This document shows, piece after piece, positions 36,526-44,412 of a stretch of DNA of 64,000 nucleotides (positions within the stretch are counted from its first letter, which is position 1; each line of letters begins with the position of its first letter). The stretch is from the NCBI RefSeq assembly GCF_033880585.1, contig NZ_CP137624.1, forward strand, positions 2,162,001 to 2,226,000. The letters are read 5' to 3'. The notes below the pieces were generated by a model. That model saw nothing but the letters and a program-made list of their open reading frames with translations. It was not told where the DNA came from and did not search any database. Both the position numbers and the translations under genes were made by a program. The DNA comes from Lysinibacillus louembei (lineage in GTDB: Bacteria; Bacillota; Bacilli; Bacillales_A; Planococcaceae).

Positions 36526-37449
36526 ATGACATCTTGTAAACCTACAACAAAAGAAGAGCATTTACGTAAACCGGAATGGTTAAAAATAAAATTAAACACA
36601 AATGATCAATACAAAGGCTTAAAAAAATTAATGCGTGAAAATAACTTGCATACAGTTTGTGAGGAAGCGCGTTGTCCAAATATTCATGAATGCTGGGGCG
36701 AACGCCGTACAGCAACGATGATGATTTTAGGGTCTGTCTGTACGCGTGCATGTCGTTTCTGCGCAGTAAAAACAGGCTTACCGACTGAGCTTGATTTAGC
36801 GGAGCCAGAGCGTGTGGCAGATTCTGTGAAAATCATGGATTTAAAGCATGTTGTTATTACAATGGTAGCGCGTGATGATTTGAAAGACGGTGGCGCAGAA
36901 GTGTTAGCGGAAACAATTCGTGCGATTCGTCGCAAAAGTCCAGCAACATCTGTTGAAGTATTGCCATCTGATTTAGGTGGTATTGAGGAAAACTTACAAA
37001 TGGTTATGGATGCGAAGCCAGATATTTTAAACCATAATATCGAAACGGTTCGCCGTTTAACACCAAGAGTGCGTGCACGTGCAAAATATGATCGCTCATT
37101 AGAATTTTTACGTCGCTCTAAGGAAATGCAGCCTGAGATTCCAACGAAATCTTCTTTAATGATTGGTCTTGGCGAAACATGGGATGAAATTTTAGAGGTA
37201 ATGGATGATTTACGCGCAAACAATGTAGATATTATGACAATTGGTCAATACTTACAGCCAACGAAAAAGCATTTAGCTGTGAAGAAATATTATTCGCCAC
37301 TTGAATTTGGCAAGCTGCGTAAAATTGCGATGGAAAAAGGCTTTAGTCATTGTGAGGCAGGCCCATTAGTGCGCAGTAGCTATCATGCGGATGAGCAAGT
37401 AAATGCAGCAACAAAAGAACGTCAAGAACAGGCAAACGTAAACGCCTAA
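36526..37449 (+). CDS. lipA: lipoyl synthase
   Basis: 307-residue radical SAM enzyme that inserts two sulfurs into octanoyl groups on GcvH/E2 proteins. It has the auxiliary cluster CX4CX5C ([12 protein letters not shown]) and the radical SAM CX3CX2C (CTRACRFC). The C-terminal Ser ligand region is [11 protein letters not shown]. It consumes its auxiliary Fe-S cluster, so it depends on the Suf system at 14-19 kb. AGGGG precedes the ATG. It is followed by yutD, as in B. subtilis (yutB-yutD). Confidence 0.97.
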   Translation: MTSCKPTTKEEHLRKPEWLKIKLNTNDQYKGLKKLMRENNLHTVCEEARCPNIHECWGERRTATMMILGSVCTRACRFCAVKTGLPTELDLAEPERVADSVKIMDLKHVVITMVARDDLKDGGAEVLAETIRAIRRKSPATSVEVLPSDLGGIEENLQMVMDAKPDILNHNIETVRRLTPRVRARAKYDRSLEFLRRSKEMQPEIPTKSSLMIGLGETWDEILEVMDDLRANNVDIMTIGQYLQPTKKHLAVKKYYSPLEFGKLRKIAMEKGFSHCEAGPLVRSSYHADEQVNAATKERQEQANVNA

Positions 37450-37479
37450 GGCATGTGCAAATAGATAGGTGGGTTTTCA

Positions 37480-37797
37480 ATGATTGTTGCGGAAGGTTAT
37501 ATGTATGAGATAATCGAAAATGTGCGAGAAGGCTTTAATGAAGAAGTATTTTTGGAGCGCTTTTCCGACATTTTAACAAAATACGATTACATCGTAGGTG
37601 ATTGGGGCTATGGTCAGCTTCGTTTAAAAGGATTTTTTGATGATAAAAATCATAAATCGACATTCGACACGAAAATTAGCACATTTGAAGATTATTTATT
37701 TGAATACTGTAATTTTGGCTGTGCTTATTTTATCGTTCAAAAAACAGGGCGAGCACCACAGCAAGAGGCGATGGAAGAAGTTGTAGAGGAATTATAA
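37480..37797 (+). CDS. yutD: YutD family protein
   Basis: 105-residue cytosolic protein matching the Firmicutes YutD (DUF1027) family: YDYIVGDWGYGQLRLKGFF, then DYLFEYCNFGCAYFIV with two cysteines. Function unknown. It starts 30 bases after lipA with AGGTGGG as ribosome site and is probably co-transcribed. Confidence 0.87.
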   Translation: MIVAEGYMYEIIENVREGFNEEVFLERFSDILTKYDYIVGDWGYGQLRLKGFFDDKNHKSTFDTKISTFEDYLFEYCNFGCAYFIVQKTGRAPQQEAMEEVVEEL

Positions 37798-37801
37798 AAA
37801 A

Positions 37802-37833
37802 GGGCTGTAGGAATTTTCCTACAGCCCCTTTTT
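37802..37833 (+). terminator. yutD terminator (AGCTGTAGGG family member)
   Basis: 12-bp stem GGGCTGTAGGAA / TTCCTACAGCCC with a 2-nt separation, then T5. Its core GCTGTAGG recurs in terminators at 46151, 49918 and 51713. Confidence 0.85.
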
Positions 37834-37835
37834 GT

Positions 37836-37884
37836 GTGCGAATTCATGCCTCTTACGTGCGAAATGTCTTCATTAACGTGCGAA
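37836..37884. repeat. GTGCGAA tandem motif, 21-bp period
   Basis: GTGCGAA at 37836, 37857 and 37878, exactly 21 bp apart. The last two copies are preceded by TTAC or TAAC. A partial relative (TTCGAACGAAG) follows at about 37894-37904. It lies between convergent yutD and the DUF3055 gene. It looks like an intergenic repeat unit of the kind dispersed in some Bacillales genomes; other copies cannot be checked here. Confidence 0.6.
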
Positions 37885-37905
37885 TCATGACTTTCGAACG
37901 AAGTT

Positions 37906-38172
37906 TTAGCTCAGCAACTCTGTTAAATAAGCGCGTAAATCTACTGTTTCTTCCTCGCTACGGTTGTACACATGCTCTAAATAGCCTGGCTCCTCGACAT
38001 CGTCTGGACCAATAATAGCAAAGCGACCAAATTGAATATCTAAAACAAGCACTTTACCAAAAAAGCGGCCGCTTTGTAAGATAGCTAAATCATAGCGCTG
38101 CGTTTTTCCTGCGAAGCTAACGAAGCGTGTTTTTGTATCTTCTACATCATCATATAAGAAAAATCTTTCCAT
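37906..38172 (-). CDS. DUF3055 family protein
   Basis: 88-residue cytosolic protein resembling the DUF3055 family of Bacillales (FFLYDDVEDTKTRFVSF, YDLAILQSGRFFGKVLVLD, GRFAIIGPDDVEEPGYLEHVY). Function unknown. It has a good ribosome site (AAGGAG upstream on the - strand) and is divergent from yutE. Confidence 0.75.
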   Translation of the reverse strand: MERFFLYDDVEDTKTRFVSFAGKTQRYDLAILQSGRFFGKVLVLDIQFGRFAIIGPDDVEEPGYLEHVYNRSEEETVDLRAYLTELLS

Positions 38173-38262
38173 TTGTATTTCTATCTCCTTCCGTATCTCT
38201 AGAATATGTTACTATAGATAAGAAAACACTATCAACTTTTTAGGTACTAGGAGGCGTTTGGA

Positions 38263-38712
38263 ATGTATTTCGTGGATCGAAATAAAATTTCATTAAACTT
38301 ACAACATTTAGACACATTGCTCGCTATTTTTGAAGGGCAAGAAAATTGGCTGGAAAGCGATGTGACAAAGCTAGCACTTGAGCGTATCGGTCATAATGTA
38401 ATGGAGTCGATGATGGATGTCGGCAATTTAATGATTGATGGCTTTATTATGCGCGATCCAGGTAGCTATGAAGACATTATTGATATTTTAGTAGATGAAA
38501 AAGTTATTACAGCAGAGATGGATGCTCCTTTAAAGGCTGTTGTTGGCTTGCGTAAAATGCTTGTACGCGAGTTTATTCAAGTGGATGATGAAGAAGTCGT
38601 AAAAGTGTTAACAGGCTCTCTACACGCTTTAAAACAGTTCTCAGACAAAGTGCAAAGTTATTTAACAAATGAGCTTGGTCCTGTATCAGCATTTTTACCA
38701 GAGGAGCAATGA
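38263..38712 (+). CDS. yutE: YutE (DUF86/HepT-like) protein
   Basis: 149-residue alpha-helical protein of the DUF86/HepT group. The HEPN RNase motif Rx4HxY is replaced by R-KMLV-R-E-F in GLRKMLVREFIQ, so the catalytic His and Tyr are missing. No MntA-type nucleotidyltransferase antitoxin gene is adjacent. A toxin role is therefore unlikely, and it is better seen as a conserved housekeeping YutE. It overlaps yutF by 4 bases (ATGA). Confidence 0.85.
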   Translation: MYFVDRNKISLNLQHLDTLLAIFEGQENWLESDVTKLALERIGHNVMESMMDVGNLMIDGFIMRDPGSYEDIIDILVDEKVITAEMDAPLKAVVGLRKMLVREFIQVDDEEVVKVLTGSLHALKQFSDKVQSYLTNELGPVSAFLPEEQ

Positions 38713-39476
38713 TGAAACGTTATAAAGCTTATTGTTTTGATTTAGATGGTACGGTCTATCGTGGCGATGAAGGGATTGCGAGTGCTATTGCCTTTATCCA
38801 AAAATTGCAGCAAGAAGGTATTGAACCGTTTTACATTACAAATAATGCAACGAAAACGCCTGAGCAAGTGCAGCAAAAGCTAGCTGCTTTAGGTATTGCG
38901 GCTCCTTTACAGCATATTTATACGAGCGCACTTGTCACGGCGACATATGTTGAGCAGCATTTTCGACAAATGAAGGTGCAGGTAATTGGCTCAGATGGCA
39001 TTCGTGTTGCTTTAGCAGAAAAAGGCATACATATAACGAATGATGAGGATGCGAGTGCCGTTGTCATGGGATTGGATCGTGAAATCAATTATGCGAAGCT
39101 TGCAAGCGCATGTTTAGCGATTCAAAACGGAGCAAAATTAATCGGAACAAATGGTGATATGAAGTTTCCAACAGAACAAGGCTTTGTTCCTGCCAATGGC
39201 TCCTTCGTTCACCTTGTAGCAACAGTTACAGAAACTGAGCCCCTATTTATAGGCAAGCCCTCTCCAATTATGCTAGAGGCAATTGCACAGGCGCATCATT
39301 ATAGTAAAAACGAAATGGTGATGATTGGCGATAATTATCAAACTGATATTTTATGCGGTATTCGCTTCGGCTGTGATACGATTCACGTAAATACAGGCGT
39401 GACATCTACAGCCCAAGTACAAGTGCAGCAGGAGCAGCCAACATGCTGTCTTTCTTCAATGGCTGAGTGGGCATAG
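38709..39476 (+). CDS. yutF: HAD-superfamily phosphatase YutF (NagD-like)
   Basis: 255-residue HAD type IIA hydrolase. The nucleophile motif is FDLDGTVYRG (DxD), motif II is YITNNATKTP, the cap holds AVVMGLDREINYAKL, and motifs III/IV are FIGKPSP and MIGDNYQTDI. NagD/AraL-type enzymes dephosphorylate sugar phosphates and nucleotides. Start and stop overlap with yutE implies translational coupling. Either of two adjacent ATGs (38709, 38712) could start it. Confidence 0.88.
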   Translation: MMKRYKAYCFDLDGTVYRGDEGIASAIAFIQKLQQEGIEPFYITNNATKTPEQVQQKLAALGIAAPLQHIYTSALVTATYVEQHFRQMKVQVIGSDGIRVALAEKGIHITNDEDASAVVMGLDREINYAKLASACLAIQNGAKLIGTNGDMKFPTEQGFVPANGSFVHLVATVTETEPLFIGKPSPIMLEAIAQAHHYSKNEMVMIGDNYQTDILCGIRFGCDTIHVNTGVTSTAQVQVQQEQPTCCLSSMAEWA

Positions 39477-39486
39477 ATTAGTAGAT

Positions 39487-39524
39487 AAAAAGCTATATTA
39501 AAATTATTTTAATATAGCTTTTTA
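39487..39524 (+). terminator. yutF terminator
   Basis: 17-bp perfect stem AAAAGCTATATTAAAAT with its complement, two-base separation, then T-rich sequence. Confidence 0.8.
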
Positions 39525-39628
39525 TTATTTGTTAAAATTTGATGACAAACAAATTGAATGCAATAGGTATTTATGCGGATTTTCAAAAAGGAATATATGT
39601 TTTCATGAAAATTAAAAAAATGCAAGAG

Positions 39629-39658
39629 TTGTTTTTTTAAAATCGGGTATGTTACAAT
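39629..39658 (+). promoter_or_regulatory. nrdHIEF promoter
   Basis: TTGTTT, an 18-nt spacer ending TGT (extended -10), then TACAAT. Transcription would start about 39665, just before the first NrdR box. Confidence 0.6.
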
Positions 39659-39676
39659 AAATGCAGTTCAAAATAA

Positions 39677-39692
39677 ACACTATATATAGTGT
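39677..39692. promoter_or_regulatory. NrdR box 1
   Basis: Perfect 16-bp palindrome ACACTATATATAGTGT, matching the known NrdR-box consensus (acacwAtATaTwgTgt), upstream of a class Ib ribonucleotide reductase operon. Confidence 0.88.
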
Positions 39693-39708
39693 GGTGGTGT
39701 TTTGATTT

Positions 39709-39724
39709 GCACTACATATAGAAA
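39709..39724. promoter_or_regulatory. NrdR box 2 (degenerate)
   Basis: GCACTACATATAGAAA matches 11 of 16 positions of box 1. It sits 32 bp from it centre to centre, the three-helical-turn phasing usual for paired NrdR boxes. Confidence 0.7.
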
Positions 39725-39952
39725 ATATAGCGAGAATAGCCATATGAAGGGCTTTTCCTCATGTTTTGGCAGGTACCGATGTATATTTTTTGTTTAGATA
39801 TAAATGCATTTGACCAGATAAGGATGATTAAAATTTGAAATTTAGTTTTCAAACTATAAGAATTGTTCGTAATTAATTATGCTAATAAATGAAGAATGAC
39901 GCATTTTGTTGGTACATGCTTTATAAAAAATTAATGGGAAGAGGTTATTATA

Positions 39953-40183
39953 ATGATTTTGTATACAAAAACAGTTTGTCCAAAATGCATGTTTGTTAAA
40001 TCGGAGCTAAATGAAGCTGGTTTAGAAGGCCGCTATGAAACGGTAAATATTGACGTAGATGCAGAAGCAAAAGAAAAAATCGTCAATGCAGGCTTTTTAA
40101 CTGTGCCCATTTTAGAAATCGATGGTCAGCTAATCCATGATTTTTCACAAATTAACGAAGAGATTAGCAAGCTAGTTGGATGA
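39953..40183 (+). CDS. nrdH: NrdH-redoxin
   Basis: 76-residue glutaredoxin-like protein with thioredoxin-like redox centre C9-P-K-C12 (TVCPKCMF), cis-Pro in TVPILEIDG and the C-terminal Gly. It reduces the class Ib ribonucleotide reductase disulfide. In B. subtilis class Ib operons a separate nrdH is not always present, so its inclusion here is notable. It overlaps nrdI by 4 bases. Confidence 0.9.
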   Translation: MILYTKTVCPKCMFVKSELNEAGLEGRYETVNIDVDAEAKEKIVNAGFLTVPILEIDGQLIHDFSQINEEISKLVG

Positions 40184-40551
40184 TTGTCTTTGCAAGTCGA
40201 ACAGGCAATGTGCGCTTTATTATTAATCAGCTCCAATTACCAAACATCGAGATAGCAAAGGGGCTCAAAGTAACTGAGCCCTATTTATTATTTACTTATA
40301 CGGATGGGCTTGGAACGGTGCCACAAATAGTAGAGGAGTTTTTGCAAGACAATGCTGCTTATTGTAAAGGTGTTATTGCAAGTGGTAACTCCAATTTTGG
40401 ACACCATGTTTTTTGTGGCTCTGCTGATAAAATAAGTGCTGCTTATCAAATCCCAATTGTTCGCAAAATAGAGCTTCGCGGGTTTGCGCACGACTATGAA
40501 GTGATTCGAGAATATTATCAAACAGTAATTAAAGGTGGGGAAACGACTTGA
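40180..40551 (+). CDS. nrdI: NrdI flavodoxin
   Basis: 123-residue flavodoxin-like FMN protein that supplies oxidant to assemble the manganese-tyrosyl radical cofactor of NrdF. Visible are the FMN phosphate loop FASRTGNVRFI (about 4-14), FTYTDGLGTVP and SGNSNFGHHVF. The start overlaps the end of nrdH and the stop overlaps the nrdE TTG start. Confidence 0.93.
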   Translation: MIVFASRTGNVRFIINQLQLPNIEIAKGLKVTEPYLLFTYTDGLGTVPQIVEEFLQDNAAYCKGVIASGNSNFGHHVFCGSADKISAAYQIPIVRKIELRGFAHDYEVIREYYQTVIKGGETT

Positions 40552-42641
40552 AAGAGTATTTAAAGCTCAACAATGATTTATTGAATAGTTACAGCTCTAC
40601 AGGTATTTTAGATTTAGATAAAGATAAAGAGGCAACACGTAAATACTTTCTGGAAAATGTAAATGTGAAAATGCGCTACTATATCGATTTAGAGGAAAAG
40701 CTCGAATATTTAGTCGATGAAGGGTATTATGAAAAAGATTTTTTAGAAATGTATCCATTCGAATTTATAAAAAAATTATTTAAAATCGCTTATTCCTATA
40801 AGTTCCGCTTCCCATCCTTTATGAGTGCTAGCAAATTTTATGAAAGCTACGCAATGAAGAGCCGTGACGGTCAGGAAATATTAGAAAAATATGAGGACCG
40901 CATTACAATTATTTCTTTATATTTAGCACAAGGTGATCAAGACCTTGCAGAGCGTGCTGTGCGCAGCATTATGGAGGCGTATCAGCCAGCGACACCAACA
41001 GCATTAAACAGCGGTAAAAAGGCGCGTGGTGAACTTGTTAGCTGCTTTAAATTATCAGTTGATGATACGATGAACTCCATTGCAGAAAATATCGGCTACT
41101 GTTTAGAGCTTTCGCGCTTAGGAGGCGGTGTCGGCACGCTGTTAACCGATTTACGTCCATTAGGCGATCCAATTAAAGGGATTTTAAATCGTGCGAGTGG
41201 TGTGATGCCTGTTGCCAAGCTATTAGAAAACTCCTTCTCTTATTCCAACCAACTAGGCCAACGCAATGGCTCTGGTGTTGTTTATTTAAATATTTTCCAT
41301 GGTGATATCGAGGAATTTATTTCATCGAAAAAGCCAAATGCAGATGAAAAAATTCGCTTAGCGACATTATCAACAGGCGTTATTATTCCATCCATTTTCT
41401 TTGAGTTAATGAAGCGCGATAAAGATATTATTTTATTTAGTCCATACGATATTTATCGTGAATATGGCAAGCGTATGTCAGAAATTAGCATGACGGAAAT
41501 GTATTATGAATTGCTAGACAATCCAAATATCCGAAAACTCAAGCGCGTCAATGCACGCAAGCTTTATACAGAAATTAAGAAAACGCAATTCGAATCGGGC
41601 TACCCATTCGAAGTGTTCGATGATAACGTCAATGACAACCATGCATTAAAAGGCATCGGTCGCGTGAAAATGTCGAATTTGTGTACTGAAATTTTACAAG
41701 TACAAACAACGAGCGAAATTACGGATATGGATCAGCCAAACAACTATGGCTTAGATGTATCGTGTAATTTAGGCTCTATCGACATTCACCGTGCAACGAA
41801 AAGCGAGCACTTTGGTGAGCTGATTACGACGAGTATGCAGCTATTAACGAACGTATCATTAATGACGAATATTACGAATGTGCCATCTGTAGCGAAAGCT
41901 AATAAATTAATGCATTCGGTAGGTCTTGGTGTAATGAACTTGCATGGACATTTAGTGCAATCTAACATTTTATACGGCTCACCAGAATCGATTGAATTCG
42001 TTGACTACTTTATGGAGGCAATGAACTTCTATTCGCTACAGGCATCAATGCAAATTGCAAAGGAAAAAGGTGAGACATTCTATCGCTATGAAGATAGCGA
42101 GTATGCGAATGGTCATTATTTTGATTCGTACGTAGCGAAAGAGGAGAAAGAGCCATCACCAACTGTAAAAGAAGCATTAGGCAATGTGCCGGTTATTACA
42201 GCTGCAATGTGGCAGGAGCTAAAGGAGCAAGTGATGGAGCATGGCGTATTTAATGCCTATCGCTTAGCGGTTGCACCAACAGGAAGCATTTCCTATATCC
42301 GCAGCAGTACTGCTTCACTTGCACCATGTACAGAGCGTGTGGAAATTCGTGACTATGCAGATAGCCGTACAATTTACCCAATGCCATTTTTAAACAATGA
42401 CAACAGACATTTATATGTGGAAGCATATGAAGTAGACCCATACCGCTTAATCGATTTATATGTAGCTGCACAAAAGCATGTCGACCAAGGCATTTCAATG
42501 ACATTGTACGTAACGGACCGCTGGACGACAGAGCAATTGGCGAAAGTGTATATTTATGCTTGGATGAAGGGCATTAAAACAATTTACTATGTGCGCCAAC
42601 GACTACAAACTTTAGAGGAGTGTGTATCATGCTCGATTTAA
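40548..42641 (+). CDS. nrdE: class Ib ribonucleoside-diphosphate reductase alpha subunit
   Basis: 697-residue catalytic subunit converting NDPs to dNDPs. It shows the substrate-site region YQPATPTALNSGKKARGELVSCFKL, the active-site loop NLCTEILQ, and the radical-transfer tail CVSCSI with the redox Cys pair that NrdH reduces. A TTG start at 40548, 7 bases after AAAGGTGGGG, overlaps the nrdI stop. The last bases overlap the start of nrdF. No intein or insertion is seen. Confidence 0.95.
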   Translation: MKEYLKLNNDLLNSYSSTGILDLDKDKEATRKYFLENVNVKMRYYIDLEEKLEYLVDEGYYEKDFLEMYPFEFIKKLFKIAYSYKFRFPSFMSASKFYESYAMKSRDGQEILEKYEDRITIISLYLAQGDQDLAERAVRSIMEAYQPATPTALNSGKKARGELVSCFKLSVDDTMNSIAENIGYCLELSRLGGGVGTLLTDLRPLGDPIKGILNRASGVMPVAKLLENSFSYSNQLGQRNGSGVVYLNIFHGDIEEFISSKKPNADEKIRLATLSTGVIIPSIFFELMKRDKDIILFSPYDIYREYGKRMSEISMTEMYYELLDNPNIRKLKRVNARKLYTEIKKTQFESGYPFEVFDDNVNDNHALKGIGRVKMSNLCTEILQVQTTSEITDMDQPNNYGLDVSCNLGSIDIHRATKSEHFGELITTSMQLLTNVSLMTNITNVPSVAKANKLMHSVGLGVMNLHGHLVQSNILYGSPESIEFVDYFMEAMNFYSLQASMQIAKEKGETFYRYEDSEYANGHYFDSYVAKEEKEPSPTVKEALGNVPVITAAMWQELKEQVMEHGVFNAYRLAVAPTGSISYIRSSTASLAPCTERVEIRDYADSRTIYPMPFLNNDNRHLYVEAYEVDPYRLIDLYVAAQKHVDQGISMTLYVTDRWTTEQLAKVYIYAWMKGIKTIYYVRQRLQTLEECVSCSI

Positions 42642-43609
42642 AACAATATGAGGCGGTTAACTGGAACAAGCCGACAAGTGATTTAGCAAAAGTATTTTGG
42701 GACCAGCAATGGAAGCAGATGTGGCAGCCAGAGGAAATTGCAGTATCAAAGGACATTAAGCAATGGAAAGATTTTGAGCACCAAGATACGTACAAAAAAG
42801 TATTTGGCGGCTTAACGTTATTAGATACAGTGCAAACAAATATTGGAATGAATGAAATTGCAAAATATAACAATGACCTGCAAGAAAAAGCAGTGTTAAC
42901 TGTTTTCGGCTCATTTGAAGCAATTCATGCCAAGTCTTATTCATATATTTTCACAACGCTATGTAATAATGATGAGATCGATGCCGTTTTCGAATGGGTA
43001 AAGAAAAATGAATTTTTACAATATAAAGCAAACCGTATTAGTGAAGTCTATTTAGCAATTCAAGAAAATGATGATGAATCATTGTGGAAAGCGATGTTCG
43101 CCTCTGTTATGCTGGAAAGCTTTTTATTCTATTCAGGCTTCTTCTATCCACTTTATTTAGGTGGGCAAGGTACTTTACGCAATAGTGCAGAGGTGATTTC
43201 ACTTATCTTACGTGACGAATCCATTCACGGTGTAGCTATTGGCTTCTTTGCACAAAATATTTTTAGAAAGTTCTCGCCAGAAAAGCAAGATGAATTAAAA
43301 GTATGGGGCTATGAGCTATTATTAGACTTATATCAAAATGAAATGAAATATACGGAAGATATTTACGCTGAAACAGGGCTATCGCCTGAGGTGAAGGCAT
43401 ATGTGCGCTTTAATGCGAATAAAGCATTAATGAACCTAGGCTTAGACACAATGTTCCCAGAAGAGGAAGTCAACCCAATCGTTATGAACGGTATTCGCAA
43501 TGAAGGCTCGACATACGATTTCTTCTCTCAAAAAGGCTCAACATATGCACTTGCAAAAGTCCAGCCGATTACAGATGATACATTTAACTTTGATTTTTTA
43601 GAAAAATAA
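42629..43609 (+). CDS. nrdF: class Ib ribonucleoside-diphosphate reductase beta subunit
   Basis: 326-residue di-metal/tyrosyl radical subunit. Ligand motifs are the first Glu-x-x-His in SFEAIHAKSYSYIF, with the radical Tyr nearby, and the second in LILRDESIHG. The C-terminal tail that docks NrdE ends DDTFNFDFLEK. The ATG at 42629 is 8 bases after GAGGAG; the GTG at 42620 is part of that site. It overlaps the end of nrdE by 13 bases and is the last gene of the operon. Confidence 0.95.
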   Translation: MLDLKQYEAVNWNKPTSDLAKVFWDQQWKQMWQPEEIAVSKDIKQWKDFEHQDTYKKVFGGLTLLDTVQTNIGMNEIAKYNNDLQEKAVLTVFGSFEAIHAKSYSYIFTTLCNNDEIDAVFEWVKKNEFLQYKANRISEVYLAIQENDDESLWKAMFASVMLESFLFYSGFFYPLYLGGQGTLRNSAEVISLILRDESIHGVAIGFFAQNIFRKFSPEKQDELKVWGYELLLDLYQNEMKYTEDIYAETGLSPEVKAYVRFNANKALMNLGLDTMFPEEEVNPIVMNGIRNEGSTYDFFSQKGSTYALAKVQPITDDTFNFDFLEK

Positions 43610-43618
43610 CAACATGTA

Positions 43619-43657
43619 GGGTAGCAAGGAAGTAAAAAAACTTCTTGCTACCCTTTT
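43619..43657 (+). terminator. nrdF terminator
   Basis: GGGTAGCAAG / CTTGCTACCC plus an inner GAAG/CTTC, with T4 after it. Confidence 0.85.
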
Positions 43658-43725
43658 AACGTTGTATAGTTAAAAGGGCTATTAATAAAGTAACATATAG
43701 CATTTACTAATGGAGGCGAGAGTAG

Positions 43726-44238
43726 ATGATAACAATTGTCGTTTTAAACGAAGCTGATGCGAAGATGTATCGAGAAATACGGTTAAACGCATTAAAAATA
43801 AATCCAGAGGCATTTGGTTCAACCTATGAAAGAGAAGCAGCATTTCCGATAGCAACTTTTGAGGAACGCTTAAAGTCAACAGAAAATCAATTTGTTTTAG
43901 GTGCATTAAAGGATGATGGTTCACTAATTGGCATTGTCGCCTTCAAGCGTGAGGAGAGCCTCAAAATGAATCATAAGGGTAATGTTTTTGCTATGTATGT
44001 AGCACCTGAACATCGGGGACAAGGTGTTGGGAAATTGCTAATGCTGGAATTGATTAGTAAAGCAAAAAACTGTGATGGCTTGGAGCAAATTAATTTGACT
44101 GTTGTGTCTGATAATGATTCAACGAAGCAATTGTATACATCCTTAGGCTTTGAAACCTATGGTGTGGAACGTAATGCATTAAAATTCAATGAACAGTATT
44201 TTGATGAAGATTTGATGGTTTTAAATACAATTATTTGA
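43726..44238 (+). CDS. GNAT-family N-acetyltransferase
   Basis: 170-residue GNAT enzyme. The acetyl-CoA pyrophosphate loop is APEHRGQGVGKLLM (R/Q-x-x-G-x-G/A), preceded by VFAMYV, and the C-terminal part LTVVSDNDSTKQLYTSLGFETYG is typical of the fold. The substrate (amine or protein N-terminus) is unknown. A single gene with its own GGAGG ribosome site after the nrd terminator. Confidence 0.85.
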   Translation: MITIVVLNEADAKMYREIRLNALKINPEAFGSTYEREAAFPIATFEERLKSTENQFVLGALKDDGSLIGIVAFKREESLKMNHKGNVFAMYVAPEHRGQGVGKLLMLELISKAKNCDGLEQINLTVVSDNDSTKQLYTSLGFETYGVERNALKFNEQYFDEDLMVLNTII

Positions 44239-44317
44239 AAAATAATATGATTACTAATAAAGTAACGCTATCCATAACAAGTTTTTGACTGCTTTTTTTC
44301 TTTTTAATAAAAGCTTA

Positions 44318-44345
44318 TTGCATTTACATATAACCCTTCTATACT
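44318..44345 (+). promoter_or_regulatory. promoter of the GGDEF gene
   Basis: TTGCAT, a 16-nt spacer, then TATACT, about 68 bases before the start codon. Confidence 0.5.
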
Positions 44346-44412
44346 TTAAATTGAAGAATCTTTAATTTAAAGGAAATCCTATTAATAGGGGATATTTGTA
44401 AGGGGTGTATAA

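Larger units (their letters stand above)
39525..39952 (+). other. nrd operon regulatory region and long leader
   Basis: 428 nt without a convincing ORF. It holds a promoter (39629-39658) and two NrdR-type boxes (39677-39724). About 230 nt of AT-rich untranslated leader then precede nrdH (ribosome site GGGAAGAGG). I recognise no known riboswitch in the leader. Confidence 0.5.

Noticed and set aside
36684-37223. 179-codon - strand frame inside lipA
   Set aside because: Shadow of the conserved lipA coding sequence; no recognisable protein or ribosome site.
22755-37884. Link between GTGCGAA in CRISPR leader hairpin B and the 21-bp-spaced GTGCGAA repeats at 37836
   Set aside because: Only 7 bases shared and the context differs; likely chance.
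38263-38712. HepT toxin of a type VII toxin-antitoxin pair
   Set aside because: The RNase motif is missing and no MntA partner is adjacent.
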